Below, piece after piece: positions 18,135-27,472 of a stretch of DNA of 64,000 nucleotides. The stretch lies in assembly GCF_000024345.1 (NCBI RefSeq), contig NC_013729.1, positions 1,426,001 to 1,490,000 on the forward strand, written 5' to 3'. Numbering within the stretch: position 1 is the first letter of the stretch; every line of letters begins with the position of its first letter. The notes below the pieces were generated by a model. The model was not told where the DNA came from. It did no database searches and saw only the letters and a program-made list of their open reading frames with translations. Both the position numbers and the translations under genes were made by a program. This DNA is from Kribbella flavida DSM 17836 (GTDB lineage Bacteria; Actinomycetota; Actinomycetes; Propionibacteriales; Kribbellaceae).

Positions 18135-18827
18135 GTGCGACTACTGGTGGTGGAGGACGAGGAAGGCCTGGTCAGCGCGCTGCGCTCGGGACTGGGCCGG
18201 GCCGGCTATGCCGTCGACACGGCGCTGACCGGTGCGGAGGCGGTGGAGAAACTGGCGACCACGGCGTACGACCTGGCGATCCTGGACATCACGCTGCCGG
18301 ACACCAACGGGCTCGACCTGTGCCGGGCGGTCCGCCGGGGCGAGATCGAGGTGGCGTCCGGGCGCGAGCTGCGGGTGCTGATGCTGACGGCCCGCGCCTC
18401 GCTGGCCGACCGGGTCCGCGGCCTGGACGAGGGTGCCGACGACTACCTCACCAAACCGTTCGCGCTGGTCGAGCTGCTGGCCCGGATCCGCGCGCTGCTG
18501 CGTCGCGACGTGACGAACGGGACCACCCAGCTGCACGTCGGCGAACTGGTGCTGGACTCGTCGCGGCACCTGGCCACCCGGGGCGGGCGCGAGCTGTCGC
18601 TGACGCTCAAGGAGTTCGGCGTGCTGCGGTACCTGATGTCGCGGCCCGGGCACGTCGTGTCGGCGGAGGAACTGCTGGAGCACGTCTGGGACGAGAACGC
18701 CGATCCGTTCACCCAGAGCGTCCGGGTGACCGTCGGCACCCTGCGGCGCAAGCTCACCCAGGAGGGCGAGGAGCCCTTGCTGGAAACGGTGATCGGCCGA
18801 GGCTACCGACTCCGAGGTGCAACATGA
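18135..18827 (+). CDS. OmpR/PhoB-family response regulator
   Basis: About 230 residues. The receiver domain begins VRLLVVEDEEGLVSALRSGL, with phospho-acceptor Asp51 in AILDITLPDTNG and Lys in DDYLTKPFAL. The C-terminal winged helix ends RVTVGTLRRKLTQEGEEPL, then TVIGRGYRL. GTG 18135 is the natural start because it opens the first beta strand and has a -10 box six bases upstream; an upstream in-frame ATG at 18027 would add an unrelated Arg-rich stretch. It overlaps the kinase by ATGA. The pair is divergent from the MoxR operon, a likely target. Confidence 0.92.
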   Translation: MRLLVVEDEEGLVSALRSGLGRAGYAVDTALTGAEAVEKLATTAYDLAILDITLPDTNGLDLCRAVRRGEIEVASGRELRVLMLTARASLADRVRGLDEGADDYLTKPFALVELLARIRALLRRDVTNGTTQLHVGELVLDSSRHLATRGGRELSLTLKEFGVLRYLMSRPGHVVSAEELLEHVWDENADPFTQSVRVTVGTLRRKLTQEGEEPLLETVIGRGYRLRGAT

Positions 18828-20116
18828 ATGGTCCGATTCTGCGTCGGCTGAACGGCGCGACCTCTCGCCTGCCGAGCTGGGCACAGACCATCCGGTTCCG
18901 GCTCACCCTGGCGTACTCCGCGGTGCTGATTGCGCTGTCGGCGTTGCTGCTCGGTGGGGTGTACGCCGCGCTGACGGCGTACCTCGACCCGAAGCCGCTC
19001 GACCCGATCACGGTCAAGAAGGTGACCTACGGGCACGACGGCGAGATCAAGGTCAAGCCGGGCTACGTGATCCAGGCGGCGGAGATCTCCAGCATCCAGT
19101 CCGCCGTGCACTACCAGACCCTGCAGACGCTGCGGAACTACTCGGCGGCCGGGATGGGCGTGCTGTTCCTGGTCAGCCTCGGGACCGGCTGGTGGCTGTC
19201 CGGGCGGGCGCTGCGGCCGGTTCGCGCGATCACCGCGACCGCGCAGGACATCTCCGCGACCGACCTGTCCCGGCGGATCGCGATGACCGGTCCACGGGAC
19301 GAGCTGCGCACGCTCGCCGACACCGTCGACGACATGCTGGCCCGGCTGGAGACCGCGTTCGTCGCCCAGCGGCAGCTCGTCGACGACGCGTCGCACGAGC
19401 TGCGCAACCCGCTCGCGGTGATCCAGGCGAACGTCGACGCGGTGCTGGCCCACGACGACACCCCGCCGGAGGACCGGGCCCAGGCGACCGCGATCGTGGC
19501 CCGGGCGATCCAGCGGATGACCCGGCTGGTGGAGGACCTGCTCGCCTCGGCGCGCCGGTCGTCGCCGGCCTTCGTGGACGCCGACGTGGACCTGGCCGCG
19601 ATCGCCGGCGAGGCCGCCGAGGAGTACGGGCTGATCGCCGCCGACCGCGAGATCCGGCTGGTCCGCCGGCTCGCGCCCGGCCCGATCGCGGCCGGCGACG
19701 CCTCGGCGCTGCGGCGCGCGGTGGACAACCTGCTGTCGAACGCGGTCCGGCTCGCCCGGGGTGGCAGCGAGCTGGTGCTGGCCGTCGGCAGTCGCAACGG
19801 CTGGGCCTGGATCGCGGTCCGCGACGACGGACCCGGTATCGCGGCGGAGGACGCGGACCGGGTGTTCGACCGGTTCTTCCGGTCCGGGCAGCGGCAGTCG
19901 CCGGCGACCGTGCCGTCGACGGGGGAGCGGCGAGCCGGGCTCGGACTGGCGATCGTGCGGCAGATCGTGGAGTCGCACGGCGGTTCGGTGGCGCTGCACT
20001 CCGAGGTCGGTGTCGGCAGCACCTTCGTCCTGTGGCTGCCGGAACGCTCTCTCACCAACGACACCCGCCGTACGCCGGCCCCGCCGGAGGACGACCCCCT
20101 CGGCCCGCGCCCCTGA
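18824..20116 (+). CDS. HAMP-domain sensor histidine kinase
   Basis: About 430 residues. TM1 (about residues 24-46) is followed by an extracytoplasmic loop of about 70 residues, TM2 (about 106-126) and a HAMP linker with ALRPVRAITATAQDISATDL. The HisKA domain has phospho-acceptor His191 in DDASHELRNPLAVI. The ATPase domain has the N box DNLLSNAVRLA, G1 DDGPGIAAEDADRVFDRFFR and G2 GLGLAIVRQIVESHGG. It pairs with the overlapping upstream regulator. The signal is unknown; the short external domain contains no recognised sensor fold. Confidence 0.92.
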   Translation: MNGPILRRLNGATSRLPSWAQTIRFRLTLAYSAVLIALSALLLGGVYAALTAYLDPKPLDPITVKKVTYGHDGEIKVKPGYVIQAAEISSIQSAVHYQTLQTLRNYSAAGMGVLFLVSLGTGWWLSGRALRPVRAITATAQDISATDLSRRIAMTGPRDELRTLADTVDDMLARLETAFVAQRQLVDDASHELRNPLAVIQANVDAVLAHDDTPPEDRAQATAIVARAIQRMTRLVEDLLASARRSSPAFVDADVDLAAIAGEAAEEYGLIAADREIRLVRRLAPGPIAAGDASALRRAVDNLLSNAVRLARGGSELVLAVGSRNGWAWIAVRDDGPGIAAEDADRVFDRFFRSGQRQSPATVPSTGERRAGLGLAIVRQIVESHGGSVALHSEVGVGSTFVLWLPERSLTNDTRRTPAPPEDDPLGPRP

Positions 20117-20166
20117 CCGTCCCCTTCTGCCGTCGGTAGACCGGGGCGGGCCGCCGAAGGGATTGC

Positions 20167-20172
20167 TAGGTT
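20167..20172 (+). promoter_or_regulatory. -10 box for leaderless aminopeptidase N gene
   Basis: TAGGTT is followed by six bases and then the ATG at 20179, with no Shine-Dalgarno sequence between. This fits transcription starting at the start codon. Confidence 0.55.
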
Positions 20173-20178
20173 CGAGCC

Positions 20179-22626
20179 ATGCCAGCTCTGACTGTGGACG
20201 AAGCGCGGGCCCGGGCCGACGCGGTGGAGGTCCGGGGGTATCACCTGGATTTCGACTTCACCACCGGCGACGAGACGTTCCGGGCGGTGTCGACGGTCTG
20301 GTTCGCTGCGACCGCCGAGCAGACCTGGCTGGACGTGAAGCCCCGCGAGCTGGTCTCCGCCGTGCTGAACGGCGTACCGCTCGACGTCACCGGGCTCGAC
20401 GACGGCCGGCTGCCGCTGACCGGGCTGCGGGCGGAGAACGAGCTGGTCGTCGACGCGGTGATGGAGTACGCGCACGACAGCGAGGGCCTGCAGCGCTCGG
20501 TCGACGCCGACGGGCGGGTCTACCTGTACGGGATGTCGTCGCTGGAGTCCGCGCCGCGGTACTTCGCCTGCTTCGACCAGCCGGACCTGAAGGCGCCGTA
20601 CCGGATGACCGCGACCGTGCCGGAGGGGTGGATCGTGCTCGGCAACGCGACCGCCACCGAGGTCGCGCCCGGCCGGTGGCAGGTCGCCGAGACCAAACCG
20701 CTGTCGACGTACTTCGTCACGCTGGTGGCCGGCCCGTACCACCTGATCCGCGGCGAGCACGACGGGATCCCGCTCGGGCTCGCCGCCCGGCAGTCGCTCG
20801 CGCCGTACCTGGAGCAGGACGCCGAGGAGCTGTTCCGGGTGACCGGGCAGGCCTTCGACGAGTACCACCGGCTGTTCGGCCGCCGGTACCCGTTCGGCGA
20901 GTACCACCAGGTCTTCGTGCCCGACTTGAACCTCGGCGCGATGGAGAACCCGGGGTGCGTGACGTTCGCCGACAACTTCGTCTTCCGGTCCGCGGTGACC
21001 GACGCCGAGCGCAGCACCCGGGCCCGGGTGATGGTGCACGAGATGGCGCACATGTGGTTCGGCGACCTGGTCACGATGCGCTGGTGGAACGACCTGTGGC
21101 TGAACGAGTCGTTCGCGGACTACATGGCGCACCGGGTGTCGCACGACGTGCTCGACCACCCCGGCCACTGGACCGACTTCGGCTTCGTCCGCAAGTGGTG
21201 GGGCCTGCAGGCCGACCAGCGTTCGTCGAGCCATCCGGTCGCCACCGAGCCGGGCAAGGACGCCCGGGCGGCGCTGGAGGACTTTGACGGAATCTCGTAC
21301 GCCAAGGGAGCGGCGGTGCTGAAGCAGCTCGCCACCTACCTGGGTGACGAGGTGTTCCTGCGCGGCATCAACGCCCACCTAGGCGCGCACGAGTACGGCA
21401 ACGCCGACCTGGCCGAGTTCGTCGGCAAGCTGACCGAGGCCGGCGCCACGGACCTGGCGTCGTGGTCCGACCAGTGGTTGCGAACGTCGGGACTGGACAC
21501 GATCAGCGCCGAGCGCACGGCGACCGGAGTCGTCCTCCGTCGCTCGCGGCCCGACCAGGCCGAGCGGCCGCACCGGCTGACCGTCGCCGGGTACGACAAG
21601 ACCGGCCGCGGCCCGTCGGTCGACGTCCTGCTCGACGTGGACGAGCTCGAGGTCGCGCTGGACCCGTCGGTGGCCGTCGTCGTACCGGACGCGGCCGACG
21701 ACACCTGGGCGAAGATCCGGCTGGACGCGGCCAGTCTGGAGGCGCTGCCGCGGGTCCTGCCGGCAATCGCCGACGGCATCACCCGCGCCGTCATCTGGAA
21801 CAGCATCCGCGACGCCGTCGCCGACGCGGAGCTGGATCCCGTGCAGGCGCTGGACATCCTGCTCGCCGCACTGCCGCAGGAGGACAGCGACATCGCGGTC
21901 GGGTCCCTGCTGCGCTGGGCCGAGGACCGGCTGCTCGGTGTGGCTCTGCCGTACGAGCCGCACCGCGCACGGCTCGCGGACGCCCTGACCGCACGGCTCG
22001 GCACGTGCCCGCCCGGCAGCAGCCTGCAGCTCGCGATCGCTCGCGGCGTGATCCGGACCAGCAACGACGAGAAGCTGCTCCGCTCCTGGCTGGATTCCGG
22101 CGAGGGCGGCCAGGTGCCGGACGGCCTGGTCGTGGACAGCGAGCTCCGCTGGGCGCTGATCCTGCAGCTGGTCCGGCTGACCGCGTTCGGCGCCGCCGAG
22201 ATCGACGCCGAACTGGCGCGCGACCGTTCCAGCGAGGGCGCCATCCAGGCCGCTCGCTGCCGCGCCGCGCTGCCGGCCGGCAAGGAGGCCGCCTGGACCC
22301 GGATCATGACCGACCCGGCGATCGGGATGAGCGAGCTCTACGCGCTCTGCGAGGGGTTCTGGCACCCCACCCAGACGGAGCTCACCGCGCCGTACGTCGC
22401 CCGCTACTTCACCGACATCCGCCGGACCGCCGAGATCCGGTTCGGCCTGACCCTCGGCATGACGGCCGGCCGGATGTTCCCGTCGCTGGTCGTCGATCCC
22501 GCCACCGTGACGCTGGCCCGGCAGCTCGCCGCCGACGAATCGGTTGCCCCGGGCATCCGGCGCGGGGTCGCGGACGCCACCGACGACCTGGTCCGCGCCC
22601 TCGCGGTCCGGAGGTCGGCCGGCTGA
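20179..22626 (+). CDS. pepN: Aminopeptidase N (M1 family)
   Basis: An 815-residue cytoplasmic zinc aminopeptidase that removes N-terminal residues from peptides. The exopeptidase motif GAMEN is at residues 253-257. The zinc site HEMAH is at residues 287-291 with the third ligand Glu310 (LNESFADYM). The C-terminal ERAP1-like helical domain occupies about residues 500-800. Length and order match actinobacterial PepN. No signal peptide is present. The secreted S37 peptidase downstream makes free peptides available, so the two could cooperate in peptide use, but each appears to have its own promoter. Confidence 0.94.
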   Translation: MPALTVDEARARADAVEVRGYHLDFDFTTGDETFRAVSTVWFAATAEQTWLDVKPRELVSAVLNGVPLDVTGLDDGRLPLTGLRAENELVVDAVMEYAHDSEGLQRSVDADGRVYLYGMSSLESAPRYFACFDQPDLKAPYRMTATVPEGWIVLGNATATEVAPGRWQVAETKPLSTYFVTLVAGPYHLIRGEHDGIPLGLAARQSLAPYLEQDAEELFRVTGQAFDEYHRLFGRRYPFGEYHQVFVPDLNLGAMENPGCVTFADNFVFRSAVTDAERSTRARVMVHEMAHMWFGDLVTMRWWNDLWLNESFADYMAHRVSHDVLDHPGHWTDFGFVRKWWGLQADQRSSSHPVATEPGKDARAALEDFDGISYAKGAAVLKQLATYLGDEVFLRGINAHLGAHEYGNADLAEFVGKLTEAGATDLASWSDQWLRTSGLDTISAERTATGVVLRRSRPDQAERPHRLTVAGYDKTGRGPSVDVLLDVDELEVALDPSVAVVVPDAADDTWAKIRLDAASLEALPRVLPAIADGITRAVIWNSIRDAVADAELDPVQALDILLAALPQEDSDIAVGSLLRWAEDRLLGVALPYEPHRARLADALTARLGTCPPGSSLQLAIARGVIRTSNDEKLLRSWLDSGEGGQVPDGLVVDSELRWALILQLVRLTAFGAAEIDAELARDRSSEGAIQAARCRAALPAGKEAAWTRIMTDPAIGMSELYALCEGFWHPTQTELTAPYVARYFTDIRRTAEIRFGLTLGMTAGRMFPSLVVDPATVTLARQLAADESVAPGIRRGVADATDDLVRALAVRRSAG

Positions 22627-22707
22627 CCGACACGGCGGGTGCGGGCGACGTAACGTGCCGAAGCCCTTACTGTCGGAAGCGTTGCCGTCCGACGCAGAGG
22701 AGCTGCC

Positions 22708-24099
22708 ATGCGCCGATTCGTTGTCAGTGTTGCCGCTGTGCTGGTCGCTGCCCTGACCTGCTCGTTGCTCACCCCTGCCGTGGCCGGGGCGGCCGTGCTG
22801 GACGACGTGGCCGCGCGGCTCGCGACGATCCCGGGGCTGCGGATCGAGAGCAGCATTCTGATCGGCGAGCGGCCGTTCTTCGTGCTGCGCTACACCCAGC
22901 CGGGCGACCACAAGGCCCCGGACGGCGAGAAGTTCGAGCAGCGCATCACGCTGTGGCACCGCGACTTCGCCCGGCCGACCGTCCTGCACACCACCGGGTA
23001 CGGCGGTGTCGGCGGGCCTTTCGTCGCCGAGCCGACCCGGCTGGTCGACGGCAACCAGTTGAACGTCGAGCAGCGCTTCTTCAACGCGTCCACCCCGGCG
23101 AGCAAGGACTGGTCCAAGCTCTCGATCTGGCAGGCCGCGAGCGACCACCACCGGATCGTCACGGCGTTCAGGAAGGCGCTCTACCCGGGCAAGTGGGTCT
23201 CGACCGGCGCTTCCAAGGGCGGGATGACCTCGGTCTACCACCGCCGGTTCTACCCTGCCGACGTCGACGCGACCGTGGCCTACGTGGCGCCGCACGACGT
23301 GGTGAACCGGCAGGACGCCTACGTCGACTTCATCCAGGGTGCCGGCACCGACCCGCAGTGCAACCTCGCGCTGCGCAACCTGCAGCGCAACACCCTGGTC
23401 CGGCGTCCGGCCATGCTCGCGAAGCTCAAGCAGTACGCCGCAGCGAACGGCCTGACCTACGACCGCACCTTCGGTTCGGCGGACCGTGCGCTCGAGGCGG
23501 CGGTGCTCGACACGCCGTTCGCGTTCTGGCAGTACAGCACCCAGGCGAGCTGCGCGTCGGTGCCCGGCAGCGCGACCGCGACCGACCAGCAGCTGTTCGA
23601 CTTCATCGACCGGATCGCCGGCTGGTCGTTCTACTCCGACGAGGGCACGGCCGGTTTCCTGCCGTACTTCTACCAGGCCAGCCACCAGCTCAACTGGCCC
23701 GATGTGGCGAGCAGGACGACCTGGTTGAAGGGGCTGCTGCGGTACCGCGAGGCCGGCGACGCGCCGGCCGCCGTACCGGACGACATCGAGCCGAAGCAGG
23801 ACCCGTCCGCGCTGCGCGACGTGGACCTGTGGCTGAAGAACTCGGGGCAGCGGATGCTGTTCGTGTACGGCGAGAACGACCCGTGGAGCGCGGAGAAGTT
23901 CGCGCCGGGCGCCGGCACCCGGGACTCGCACTGGTACACGGTGCCGGGCGGCAACCACGGCGCGAGCATCGGTGGACTGCCGGCCGCGCAGCGCACCGAG
24001 GCGACGACGATCCTGCAGAAGTGGATGGGTGTCGCGGTGAACCCGGCGATTCAGCACAGGACCGTCGACCCCGGAGCCCTCCGCGCCACGGCCCGCTGA
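22708..24099 (+). CDS. Secreted S37 tripeptidyl aminopeptidase
   Basis: 463 residues with a clear N-terminal signal peptide (MRRFVVSVAAVLVAALTCSL onward, cut near the VAGAA sequence about residue 30). The S37/PS-10 alpha/beta-hydrolase peptidase motif GASKGGMTS gives nucleophile Ser169. The segments LHTTGYGG, the late DPWSAEKF and the PGGNHGASIGG motif supply the expected acid and His regions. Streptomyces homologues release tripeptides from the N-terminus of exported proteins. GAGGAG lies seven bases before the ATG, and a TACTGT box (22668-22673) suggests its own promoter. Confidence 0.9.
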   Translation: MRRFVVSVAAVLVAALTCSLLTPAVAGAAVLDDVAARLATIPGLRIESSILIGERPFFVLRYTQPGDHKAPDGEKFEQRITLWHRDFARPTVLHTTGYGGVGGPFVAEPTRLVDGNQLNVEQRFFNASTPASKDWSKLSIWQAASDHHRIVTAFRKALYPGKWVSTGASKGGMTSVYHRRFYPADVDATVAYVAPHDVVNRQDAYVDFIQGAGTDPQCNLALRNLQRNTLVRRPAMLAKLKQYAAANGLTYDRTFGSADRALEAAVLDTPFAFWQYSTQASCASVPGSATATDQQLFDFIDRIAGWSFYSDEGTAGFLPYFYQASHQLNWPDVASRTTWLKGLLRYREAGDAPAAVPDDIEPKQDPSALRDVDLWLKNSGQRMLFVYGENDPWSAEKFAPGAGTRDSHWYTVPGGNHGASIGGLPAAQRTEATTILQKWMGVAVNPAIQHRTVDPGALRATAR

Positions 24100-24136
24100 G
24101 CCCGGAGCGCGCCGGCGAGGCTGGGCCACCGCGGAG

Positions 24137-24676
24137 TCAGCGGATGGTCAGGTGCTCGGCCACTTCCTTGCGGGCTTGGTGGATCCGCGCCTTCACGGTG
24201 CCGAGCGGGACCTTCAGCTCGTCGGCGATCTCGGCGTACGTGAGAGCGCCGAGGTCGCGCAGCACGAGCGGCTGGACCAGCTGCGGGTGGTTCGACTCCA
24301 GGGCTTCGAGGGCTTCCAGCAGGTCGAGGCGGGAGCCGGCGATGACCGAGGTGGTGCGCGGGTCGATCGCCTCCGGCAGCACCTCCGCGGACTGCTCGAC
24401 CGAGCGCCGTTTCAGCGACCGGTAGGTCTGCCGGGCCTGGTTGGTGGCCACCACGGTCAGCCAGCCGGCGAACGTGCCGGTGCCCTTGAAGGTGTGGATC
24501 TTGGTCGCCACCGTCATCAGGGTGTCCTGCGCGGCCTCCTCGGCGTCCTCCCGGTACGGCAGGAACTTGGCCACCCGGCGCTGAACCTGCGGGCGGATCG
24601 CCTGCAGCAGCTCGGGCAGCGCGGCCTGGTCACCACCGGCGGCCCGCGCGGCCAGTTCCTCGAGCTCCTCGTCCAT
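24137..24676 (-). CDS. ECF-type RNA polymerase sigma factor
   Basis: 179 residues. Region 2 is YREDAEEAAQDTLMTVATKI then FKGTGTFAGWLTVVATNQAR (about residues 41-83). Region 4 is VLRDLGALTYAEIADELKVP then LGTVKARIHQARKEV (about residues 138-172). No anti-sigma gene lies downstream: the minus-strand gene ends 37 bases from the convergent peptidase. A Ser/Thr protein kinase starts 52 bases away in the opposite direction, so both share one intergenic region and may be linked in regulation. Confidence 0.9.
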   Translation of the reverse strand: MDEELEELAARAAGGDQAALPELLQAIRPQVQRRVAKFLPYREDAEEAAQDTLMTVATKIHTFKGTGTFAGWLTVVATNQARQTYRSLKRRSVEQSAEVLPEAIDPRTTSVIAGSRLDLLEALEALESNHPQLVQPLVLRDLGALTYAEIADELKVPLGTVKARIHQARKEVAEHLTIR

Positions 24677-24728
24677 GGTCCCCCAGAGGTGTTCGCGAAG
24701 ATCCTCTCCGTCACCGACAATAGTCGCG

Positions 24729-25754
24729 ATGGACGCGATCGGAAGGTACCGCCTGCGGTCGAAGATCGGCGCGGGTGCCTTCGCGACGGTCTGGCGCGGC
24801 TACGACGACGACCTGGACGTGGACGTCGCGGTGAAGGTGCTGGCCGACAACTGGGCCTCCCGCGCCGACGTGCGCGAGCGCTTCCTGTCCGAGGCGCGGC
24901 TGATGCGGCGGATCGCCAGCGACCGGGTGGTCCGGGTCTTCGACCTCGGCCAGCTGCCCGACGGCCGCCCGTACTTCGTGATGGACCTCGTCGGCGGCGG
25001 AACCCTGGCCGAGGTGCTCGCGGCCGGTCCGCTCGACCCGGCCGACGCACTCTGGTGGGGCGCCGACCTGGCCCGGGCGGTCGCGGCGCTGCACGCCGAG
25101 GGTGTGGTGCACCGCGACGTCACCCCGGCGAACCTGCTGCTGCGCCCGTCCCACGGCCAGGAGTCCGGCGGCGGCACGCACCGGATCGTGCTGGCCGACC
25201 TCGGGCTGGCCAAGCGAGCGGCCGAGGCGTCGGGCCTGACGCAGGCCGTCGGCACTCCGTCGTACATGGCGCCGGAGCAGGCCCGGGGCGACGGCGGCTT
25301 CGACGAACGCGCCGACGTGTACGCCGTCGGGGCCGTCACGTACGCGCTGCTCACCGGCCGGCCGCCATTCGTGGCGGCGTCGATCACCGACGTCCTGCGC
25401 AGGGACCCGGACCAGCCACCGCCCGGTCTGCGGCCGCTGCTGCACGACGCGATCGGCCAGGTCGACGAGATCCTGGCCCGCGCGCTGGCGTACCGCCCGG
25501 GCGATCGCTGGAGCCGGGCCGACACCTTGGCCGAGCGCCTCGAGGCAGAGGCGTACCGGCTGGAGCAGGAAGCCCCGTGGCTAGCGTCGCTCCGCACGGC
25601 CGCCGCTGACGATCAGGACGAGACCGGCACAGTGCTCGCTGATGGCCGCACGCCTCCCCGTGAACGGGGCAAGCGGGGCCTGCTGCTCGCAGTCCTGCTG
25701 CCGCTGCTCTTCGCGGCCGCCGCAGTCGGCAGTTGGTACTTCGCCGGCCGCTGA
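24729..25754 (+). CDS. Ser/Thr protein kinase with C-terminal membrane anchor
   Basis: About 341 residues. The kinase domain shows the Gly loop IGAGAFATV (13-21), the catalytic Lys36 in VAVKVL, HRDVTPANLLL (His128, Asp130), DLG in place of DFG, and the APEQARG activation-segment motif. A hydrophobic helix (LLLAVLLPLLFAAAAVGSWY) ends the protein, with only a few residues beyond it, so there is no external sensor domain (PASTA or other). ATG 24729 opens the kinase fold; GACAAT at 24716-24721, seven bases upstream, could be a leaderless promoter. It diverges from the sigma factor gene, which may be a functional partner (inference). Confidence 0.9.
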   Translation: MDAIGRYRLRSKIGAGAFATVWRGYDDDLDVDVAVKVLADNWASRADVRERFLSEARLMRRIASDRVVRVFDLGQLPDGRPYFVMDLVGGGTLAEVLAAGPLDPADALWWGADLARAVAALHAEGVVHRDVTPANLLLRPSHGQESGGGTHRIVLADLGLAKRAAEASGLTQAVGTPSYMAPEQARGDGGFDERADVYAVGAVTYALLTGRPPFVAASITDVLRRDPDQPPPGLRPLLHDAIGQVDEILARALAYRPGDRWSRADTLAERLEAEAYRLEQEAPWLASLRTAAADDQDETGTVLADGRTPPRERGKRGLLLAVLLPLLFAAAAVGSWYFAGR

Positions 25755-25801
25755 CCGCTCATCAGCTGAGACCGCAGGCTTCAGTGCTGCGTACTACTGC
25801 G

Positions 25802-25807
25802 TAGGGT
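25802..25807 (+). promoter_or_regulatory. -10 box for leaderless secreted-protein gene
   Basis: TAGGGT is followed by six bases and the ATG at 25814. No Shine-Dalgarno sequence is present. Confidence 0.55.
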
Positions 25808-25813
25808 GACGAT

Positions 25814-26434
25814 ATGACTACTCTGCGGAAGTTCTCGGCGGCGGTAGCAGTCTCCACCGTGGCGCTGGCCACCGTCATCCCGGCCGCCGCGGTCTCCGCG
25901 GCCGTCAGCTACTCCTGCCGGGCCGACACCAAGTTCGGACGGCACCATCTCTCCCTGCGCCAGGGCGCCACCGCCGCAGCACCGGCGACCGTCCGTCCGG
26001 GCGCCCACTTCTACGTCGTGGTCGACCTGAAGCCCGGGTCGCTGCCCAGCGAGGTGAAGGGCTTCAAGCTGCAGGAGGTCCGTGACCTGTCGCTGCGGCT
26101 GCCCGTTCCCCGGAACGCGCAGTACGTCTCAGCCTGGTTGTCCCGGGGCTCCGGTTTGGGGTCGAAGCCGACGATCGAGGTGCGCCACGGCGTGGCCACG
26201 CTGCGGGTCGCCGGCCCGATCCGCGGCGGAGCGGCGTACCACCTTCCGCAGTTGACCGTGCATCTCAAGGCGGGCCGCTCCGGGGTCGTCGAGACCAGGT
26301 TGTCGGGTTCCAGCCACGACAACCCCGGCCTCACCCTGCAGGCGACGATCAAGTGGAAGTTCGTCACCGTCAAGTCCCCGGTCGACTGCTACCCCGACCC
26401 CAACCCGGCGCTGACCCGCACCCAGATCCGCTGA
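25814..26434 (+). CDS. Secreted protein of unknown function
   Basis: 206 residues. A typical signal peptide (Lys/Arg, then SAAVAVSTVALATVIPAAAV, cut near VSA-AV about residue 30) precedes a mature domain rich in beta strands with only two cysteines, one near the start (SYSCRADTKFG) and one near the end (SPVDCYPDP), which could form a disulfide. It resembles the general layout of small secreted actinobacterial beta-sandwich proteins, but I cannot name a family. The stop lies three bases from the stop of the convergent LD-carboxypeptidase gene, leaving no room for a terminator. Confidence 0.75.
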   Translation: MTTLRKFSAAVAVSTVALATVIPAAAVSAAVSYSCRADTKFGRHHLSLRQGATAAAPATVRPGAHFYVVVDLKPGSLPSEVKGFKLQEVRDLSLRLPVPRNAQYVSAWLSRGSGLGSKPTIEVRHGVATLRVAGPIRGGAAYHLPQLTVHLKAGRSGVVETRLSGSSHDNPGLTLQATIKWKFVTVKSPVDCYPDPNPALTRTQIR

Positions 26435-26437
26435 CCG

Positions 26438-27466
26438 TCAGTAGGTGACGGTGATGCGCCGCGCGGCCGGATCGAGCCGGACCGTGCCACCGTAGGGCAG
26501 GACCTGCTGGGGGTCGGTGTGACCGATGTCCAGCCCGGTGACCACGAGCGCGTCGGGGTTGTACTGCGCGATCGTGGCGCGGGCGGTCGCGTACTGGTCG
26601 GCCACGTACGCCGCGCAGTCCTCGGTGGACCGGCGGTTGTCCAGCGACCAGGCCTTCGGGCGCGCCCACAGCACCGCGTCGAAGCGCTCGAGCAGTCCGC
26701 GCTCGCCCAGGTTCCGGACGATGCGGTGGACCTCGGCCGCGGTCGGCAGCTCCTCGGTCGTCTCCAGAAACAACACTCCGGAGTACTGGTCGGTGGGGAG
26801 CATCCAGCGGTTGGCTGCGAGCTGCCACTCGAGGATCTCCAGGCAGCCGCCCCAGAGCCGCCCGGTGACCGGTTCGGCCGGGCCGTGCCACTGCCAGCCG
26901 GTGCCTGGGAAGAGCTCGGGTTCGGTCTCCAGGGAGCTCGCGTCGGTCCAGTCGCGGTCGCGGTCCGTCCAGCCGGTCGCAGGAGTCAGCTCGAAGTCGC
27001 CGGACTCGAACAGCGCCGCCCGGAGCGAGCGCTCGCTGTCGGGGTGCATCGCCCCGCCGCGGCCGAACTGGACCATCACGCTGCCGCCGTGGAAGGCTGC
27101 GATGCCCACCGAGTACAGGAAGTTCAGCAGGTTGGTGTTGTCGCTGTAGCCGAAGAACGGCTTCGGATCGGACCGGAACACCTCGGGGTCGAGGTGCTTG
27201 AGCACGGTCAGCTGGTCGTCGCCGCCGATGCTGGCGACCACCGCGCGGATCGACGGGTCCGACCAGGCGGCGTGCAGGTCAGCGGCTCGCTCGGCCGGCG
27301 TCGTGTCCAGCTTGCCCGTCGTCGGGTACTCCACCGGCTCCAGCCCGAAGGACCGCAGCCGCTCCAGACCCAGCTCGTACGGCGCGGGGAAGAGCTCGGA
27401 CAGGCCGCCGGACGGGGACACCACCGCGACCCGGTCACCCGGTACCGGCTTGGGAGGAAAGATCAT
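26438..27466 (-). CDS. LD-carboxypeptidase / MccF-like S66 peptidase
   Basis: 342 residues of the S66 serine peptidase family, which includes LdcA (murein recycling) and MccF (microcin C self-immunity). The Ser-Glu-His triad can be placed at Ser108 (FFGYSDNTN), Glu235 (VLFLETTEE) and His316 (GLDIGHTDP). The N-terminus contains GDRVAVVSPSGGLSE. There is no signal peptide, so it acts in the cytoplasm. I chose the ATG at 27466 because a TACGGT box sits six bases upstream and the fold starts there; a longer frame would add 76 residues of unrelated sequence. Its length and SDNTN pattern lean towards the MccF-like branch (inference). Confidence 0.88.
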   Translation of the reverse strand: MIFPPKPVPGDRVAVVSPSGGLSELFPAPYELGLERLRSFGLEPVEYPTTGKLDTTPAERAADLHAAWSDPSIRAVVASIGGDDQLTVLKHLDPEVFRSDPKPFFGYSDNTNLLNFLYSVGIAAFHGGSVMVQFGRGGAMHPDSERSLRAALFESGDFELTPATGWTDRDRDWTDASSLETEPELFPGTGWQWHGPAEPVTGRLWGGCLEILEWQLAANRWMLPTDQYSGVLFLETTEELPTAAEVHRIVRNLGERGLLERFDAVLWARPKAWSLDNRRSTEDCAAYVADQYATARATIAQYNPDALVVTGLDIGHTDPQQVLPYGGTVRLDPAARRITVTY

Positions 27467-27472
27467 GGCCAG

